8,299 nucleotides of DNA from JBDTGE01 sp050742975 (lineage in GTDB: Bacteria > Actinomycetota > Actinomycetes > Mycobacteriales > Jatrophihabitantaceae): assembly GCA_050742975.1 (NCBI GenBank), contig JBOGDQ010000158.1, positions 1 to 8,299 on the forward strand, given 5' to 3'. The notes beneath the pieces were generated by a model that worked only from the letters and a program-made list of their open reading frames with translations, was not told where the DNA came from and made no database searches. The position numbers and the translations under genes are program-made. Every line of letters begins with the position of its first letter. The stretch's first letter is position 1. This document shows, one piece after another, positions 5,941 through 8,299 of this stretch.

Positions 5941-6897
5941 GACCTGGAGCGTCGCGGGTAGCGGGGTTGCCGCGGTATTGCGGTTGTTGCCGATACCGAG
6001 CGCCTGGGTGAGCGAGACGAGGAACGGGTTGGCCGGGCGCAGGCCGCTCGGCAGTGAGAACGGCGTGCCCGTCCGGAAGCAGGTCCGGCCGTCGTAGTCG
6101 AAGGTGATCGTCTTCGCGGTCCAGGTCACGGTGTAGGTGTGCAAGGCCGCACCGTAGTCGGGCACGGTGCAGTAGGTGGAGCTCAGCGGCGTGGTGAGCG
6201 AGTGCACGGTCGGGGAGACCAGGTCGCCGTGCCGACTGTAAGCCTCGGCGACGTCGATCTCGCTCGGCCCGGACAGGGGCCCGGAGCTCGACCGGCTGGC
6301 GGGGAACAGCCACAATGAGCCCTGCAGTCCGGGCTGGTCCCCGCTCTCGGCGAACCGGGCCCGGATCTCGAACCGGCCGTACTCCTGTGCGAACGCGGAC
6401 GTGTACACCGAGCCGCTGGTGTACTGCGTCTGGTAGCTCCCGGCCGGCGACGCACAGGTGAACGGCGCATCGAGCTTTCGGACGGTCAGGTCGAGCTGCC
6501 CGTCGCCGACCGACACGTTGTCCGGATCGTCGACGAAGCACTCGGCACCGGAGTGGTAACCGTACGCCGAGGTCTGCTGGACGGTCCACGCGCCGCGGTT
6601 CAGCGCCGTGCCGTCGAACTCGTCATCGAACGTGCAGGTCCACGGGGTGCCGTCCGGCTTGAGCGGCGCCTCGTCGCCGCAGGTCGGTGCCGGTCCCGGG
6701 TTCCCTGTGCCCTGGGCAGGTGAGCAGACGCCGAGCAGCGCGCGGAGCAGGTCGCAGCCGGACCCCTGCGTCGCTGCCCCGGCCGCGGTCGGCACCACGA
6801 GGCAGGAGCCGAGCACGGCGGCCGCGGCGACGAGCCGGCCGAATCGGCGGCGGCCGCTGCTTTTGTGCCTGCCGAGGTTGCTTGTCGCGCCGCGCAT
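5917..6897 (-). CDS. Secreted glycoside hydrolase family 16 protein (beta-glucanase/laminarinase-like)
   Basis: This 326-residue protein is a retaining endo-hydrolase of family GH16, acting outside the cell on a beta-linked polysaccharide. The active-site signature is SEIDVAEAY, the E-x-D-x-x-E form found in laminarinase-like branches, with Glu213 as likely nucleophile, Asp215 as assisting residue and Glu218 as acid/base. Other GH16 marks are FDDEFDGTALNRGAW (90-104), YGRFEIRARF (173-182), GLQGSLWLFP (190-199), LHTYTVTWT (252-260) and the terminal VDYVRVWK. The N-terminus is a signal peptide: a long basic region with RRRF (16-19), a hydrophobic core (22-36) and a likely cut near AGAA (39-42). 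The RR motif is compatible with Tat export but not decisive. Eight cysteines follow in the mature part, suggesting disulfides. The ATG at 6897 is chosen because it begins the signal peptide and has GAAGGGG 5 bases upstream; an upstream ATG at 6993 is rejected. The exact substrate is unknown. Confidence 0.92.
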   Translation of the reverse strand: MRGATSNLGRHKSSGRRRFGRLVAAAAVLGSCLVVPTAAGAATQGSGCDLLRALLGVCSPAQGTGNPGPAPTCGDEAPLKPDGTPWTCTFDDEFDGTALNRGAWTVQQTSAYGYHSGAECFVDDPDNVSVGDGQLDLTVRKLDAPFTCASPAGSYQTQYTSGSVYTSAFAQEYGRFEIRARFAESGDQPGLQGSLWLFPASRSSSGPLSGPSEIDVAEAYSRHGDLVSPTVHSLTTPLSSTYCTVPDYGAALHTYTVTWTAKTITFDYDGRTCFRTGTPFSLPSGLRPANPFLVSLTQALGIGNNRNTAATPLPATLQVDYVRVWK

Positions 6898-7235
6898 GTG
6901 CACCCCTTCGCCGTCGGTTCCCGACGTGGCGTCCACTGAGCAATCCGACGTGTCGGGCGATTCGCCGCACTTTACCCAGACACGGTGTCCCATGCTCGTT
7001 GATCTAGGCGGGGGCGTTGGCTGCTCGGCTTGGCAAGCGACAGTCGGGTCGCCCTGGTCTTGCGGTCAAAAGACGCAGCGACGAAGGCAGTTCCGTCGGG
7101 TTCCGGCTCTCGCTGCCGGGTCACCGTCGCGCTTCGGTTTCGCGTACTGCGCTCGGCTCGCCTGCCGAGAATTGCCTTGCCGAATATGGACGAAAGCCCT
7201 TGCGTCTGTCCGATGGCGGGCGTAGTAGCATACGT
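6898..7235. other. Gene-free region between the GH16 start and the broken HNH gene
   Basis: No convincing gene or RNA was found in these 338 bases. On the minus strand, TAAAGT at 6974-6969 fits a -10 element for the GH16 gene, but no good -35 was seen, so the promoter is only tentative. On the plus strand, a small stem of CTCGGC (7152-7157) and GCCGAG (7164-7169) with a six-base loop can form, and TAGCAT (7226-7231) could be a -10 element of the HNH gene. Open frames crossing the region show no protein family I recognise and no coherent codon use. Confidence 0.5.
6903..6909 (-). promoter_or_regulatory. Ribosome binding site that decides the GH16 start
   Basis: On the minus strand GAAGGGG stands 5 bases before the ATG at 6897. 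This favours that start over the in-frame ATG 96 bases further upstream, whose extra 32 residues do not resemble a signal peptide. Confidence 0.7.
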
Positions 7236-7243
7236 ATGTTCGA
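7228..7243. promoter_or_regulatory. Possible degenerate SOS (LexA) box over the HNH start
   Basis: The right half GTTCGA (7238-7243) is a perfect half of the actinobacterial SOS box (TCGAAC, four bases, GTTCGA). The left half, GCATAC, matches at three of six positions. A perfect 10-bp palindrome, CATACGTATG (7229-7238), overlaps it. Genes of the 13E12 repeat family are known members of the mycobacterial LexA regulon, which makes an eroded site plausible here. Function in the present broken gene is not shown. Confidence 0.3.
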
Positions 7244-7673
7244 GGGGGGCCTGCACCAGGACGACGCGACGGTACCGACCCGCCTGCACGGCGTGCTGCA
7301 TGGATCGACGGAGACACCCAACTCATCCCCATCGCGTTCACCACCCTGGACCGGGTCACCGCCGTCGGCACCGGACAACGCCTGTTCAACCAAACAACGA
7401 TTAGCGATGATCGCCAGGGACAAAGGATGTTCGTTCCCGGGCTGCGATGCACCCCCGCAATGGACCCAAGCGCACCACGTCATCGACTACGCCCGAGGCG
7501 GAGCAACCTCCATCGACAGCGGCTGCCTGTTGTGCGGGGTGCACCGCGAGTTCGAGAAGATGGGCTGGCGCTGCACCATGCTCGGCGGCGTCCCGCACTG
7601 GCTCGCACCACTGTGGCGCGACCCCGACCAAACACCCATCCGCAACCGAACCCACGACCCACAACTCGGATAA
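7236..7673 (+). pseudogene. Broken HNH endonuclease gene of the DUF222/13E12 repeat type
   Basis: The probable original start, ATG 7236 (MFEGG, as in many members of this family), is followed by only about 20 codons before C-terminal family sequence appears, so the large DUF222 domain is missing. From 7301 a different frame reads WIDGDTQLIPIAFTTLDRVT and then AVGTGQRLFNQ. Around 7390-7397 the reading moves to a third-position frame, continuing KQRLAMIARDKGCSFPGC, then QWTQAHHVIDYARGGATS, to TAA at 7671. The zinc/HNH part keeps CSFPGC, AHH and CGVHREF. It reads SIDSG where intact members have Asn, and a single His where they usually have two, so key HNH residues are lost. Codon use is less GC-rich than in the neighbours. 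Intact members are often 400 or more residues long. Such genes are widespread, multicopy and mobile-looking in actinobacteria, and this copy looks dead. Confidence 0.82.
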
Positions 7674-7678
7674 CCGCG

Positions 7679-7694
7679 GCGACGCAGCCGTCGC
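7679..7694. terminator. Hairpin between the HNH remnant and the convergent PLDc_N-like gene
   Basis: GCGACG (7679-7684) and CGTCGC (7689-7694) form a perfect six-base-pair stem with the loop CAGC. It lies in the 27-base space between two convergent reading frames and could end transcription from both sides. No T-run follows on either strand, so the role is tentative. Confidence 0.4.
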
Positions 7695-7700
7695 GTTACG

Positions 7701-7940
7701 TCAGCCGTTGATGCCAGGCAGGCGACCACGGCGGAAGTAGGTGATCGGTCCGAAGATGTTGATGAGGCTGACCAGCCGCCAGCGGATCTTCGAGCCGCGG
7801 ATCTCGCTCCTTGAACGCCGCGTGATGTCGAGCTGGGCCGCGACGTTGAGCGCGACCTGCACGACGCCGAGCGCGATGATGAGGTTTCGAGTTCGCGGCG
7901 AGAGATCCCTGAAGCGTCGTCCGGTCATGCCGTCCATCAT
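7701..7940 (-). CDS. Small membrane protein with a phospholipase D nuclease N-terminal-like (PLDc_N) domain
   Basis: This 79-residue protein has a basic N-terminus and two hydrophobic segments: about 18-37 (NLIIALGVVQVALNVAAQLD) and about 54-68. The second sits in the motif KIRWRLVSLINIFGPITYFR followed by RGR. The pattern W-x-L-x-x-x-x-N-x-x-G-P-x-x-Y-x-x-x-GR is that of the PLDc_N family, a two-helix membrane module. It is found at the N-terminus of cardiolipin synthases and also as short stand-alone proteins of unknown role. No catalytic HKD motif is present, so no phospholipase activity is expected. The ATG at 7940 has GGGAGGGGG (7955-7947) 6 bases upstream; later in-frame ATGs at 7937 and 7928 are possible. 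It lies 29 bases downstream of the LysE-type gene on the same strand. Confidence 0.75.
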   Translation of the reverse strand: MMDGMTGRRFRDLSPRTRNLIIALGVVQVALNVAAQLDITRRSRSEIRGSKIRWRLVSLINIFGPITYFRRGRLPGING

Positions 7941-7969
7941 GCCGTGCCCCCTCCCGGGCTGAGCTGCGC

Positions 7970-8299
7970 CTATCGCGGTTGCAGGGCAAGCCGGCCGGCC
8001 AGCGCAACCATGACGGTTCCCGCTCCGGCGTCGACCGCCTGGCGGGCCCGCTGCCGGCGGGACAGCACGCCGCCCAGCCGCCCGGCCGCGAGTCCTACGG
8101 TGCCGTCGATCAGGATCTCGAACGTCAGGAAGATCACGCCGAGGACGGCGAACTGGAGCGGCACGTCGCCCGCACTCCGGTCGATGAACTGCGGCAGGAA
8201 CGCCACCGTGAACGTGATCATCTTCGGATTCACCAGGTTCGTCAGCGCACCGCGCAGGTAGGCACGACGCCCGCTGATCCGCGCGCCGCTCGCCGGCGC
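7970..8299 (-). CDS. LysE/RhtB-family amino acid exporter, C-terminal part
   Basis: The frame is open from the window edge to the TAG at 7972-7970, giving 109 visible residues; the N-terminal half lies outside the window. The LysE/RhtB-family signature is present as LRGALTNLVNPKMITFTVAF followed by LPQFID. Asn-Pro-Lys near the start of a membrane helix is the best conserved element of the family's second half. Further hydrophobic segments cover about the middle (LQFAVLGVIFLTFEILIDG, with GLAAGRLGG after it) and the end (AGTVMVALAGRLAL). Members are six-helix inner-membrane exporters for amino acids such as lysine, threonine or homoserine; the substrate here is unknown. A GTG inside the NLVNPK segment could be taken for a start but lies in mid-domain, so the gene continues beyond the window. 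It may be co-transcribed with the small membrane protein gene that follows. Confidence 0.9.
   Translation of the reverse strand, partial: APASGARISGRRAYLRGALTNLVNPKMITFTVAFLPQFIDRSAGDVPLQFAVLGVIFLTFEILIDGTVGLAAGRLGGVLSRRQRARQAVDAGAGTVMVALAGRLALQPR

Noticed and set aside
5711..6589. Minus-strand frame of 292 codons across the mrpD end and GH16
   Set aside because: The GH16 frame carries full family motifs in the same stretch; this one is Arg/Pro/Ala-rich and has none.
6898..6993. Upstream extension of the GH16 gene to an earlier ATG
   Set aside because: The extra 32 residues place a non-hydrophobic stretch before the signal peptide, while the ATG at 6897 has a strong ribosome binding site.
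6608..7225. Plus-strand frame of 205 codons opposite the GH16 N-terminus
   Set aside because: It overlaps the GH16 signal peptide and N-terminal region and shows no recognisable family.
7017..7235. Upstream part of the open frame that runs into the HNH remnant
   Set aside because: It has no family similarity, and the MFEGG start at 7236 matches typical starts of this family.
1..8299. CRISPR arrays, tRNA or rRNA genes, insertion sequences
   Set aside because: No direct-repeat array, no cloverleaf-like sequence and no transposase or flanking inverted repeats were found by eye.

Overview
The window is GC-rich, densely packed DNA that looks actinobacterial. Three things suggest this: a Dps very like the mycobacterial type, a DUF222/13E12-type HNH remnant, and frequent GTG starts with ATGA or GTGA gene overlaps. 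The genus cannot be fixed from the sequence alone.

Bases 1-5916 hold one tightly packed plus-strand series. The 3' end of a probable enolase-superfamily gene is followed by dps, a HAD-type phosphatase, and a seven-gene Mrp/Mnh-type cation/proton antiporter cluster. The antiporter order is E, F, G, a small MbhD-like protein, an MbhE-MrpB fusion, C, D. Most junctions overlap by 1-14 bases, which suggests one transcript with translational coupling. The order is that of the antiporter half of archaeal membrane-bound hydrogenases (MbhA to MbhH), not the A-B-C-D-E-F-G order of Bacillus. There is no large NuoL-like MrpA and no hydrogenase module in the window. The single large antiporter-like subunit (MrpD) also departs from the usual charged residues at two membrane positions. 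This cluster is the most interesting part of the window. Dps (iron storage and DNA protection) next to a cation/proton antiporter suggests a stress or ion-homeostasis locus, but that link is inference.

Bases 5917-6897 hold a minus-strand secreted glycoside hydrolase of family GH16. Its stop codon abuts the mrpD stop with no base between, and an imperfect hairpin spans the junction. Bases 6898-7235 are a gene-free upstream region. Bases 7236-7673 are a broken HNH endonuclease gene of the 13E12/DUF222 type: it has lost most of its N-terminal domain, carries a frameshift, and lacks conserved HNH residues.

Bases 7701-8299 hold two minus-strand genes: a small two-helix membrane protein with a phospholipase D nuclease N-terminal-like domain, and the C-terminal part of a LysE/RhtB-family exporter that runs off the window.
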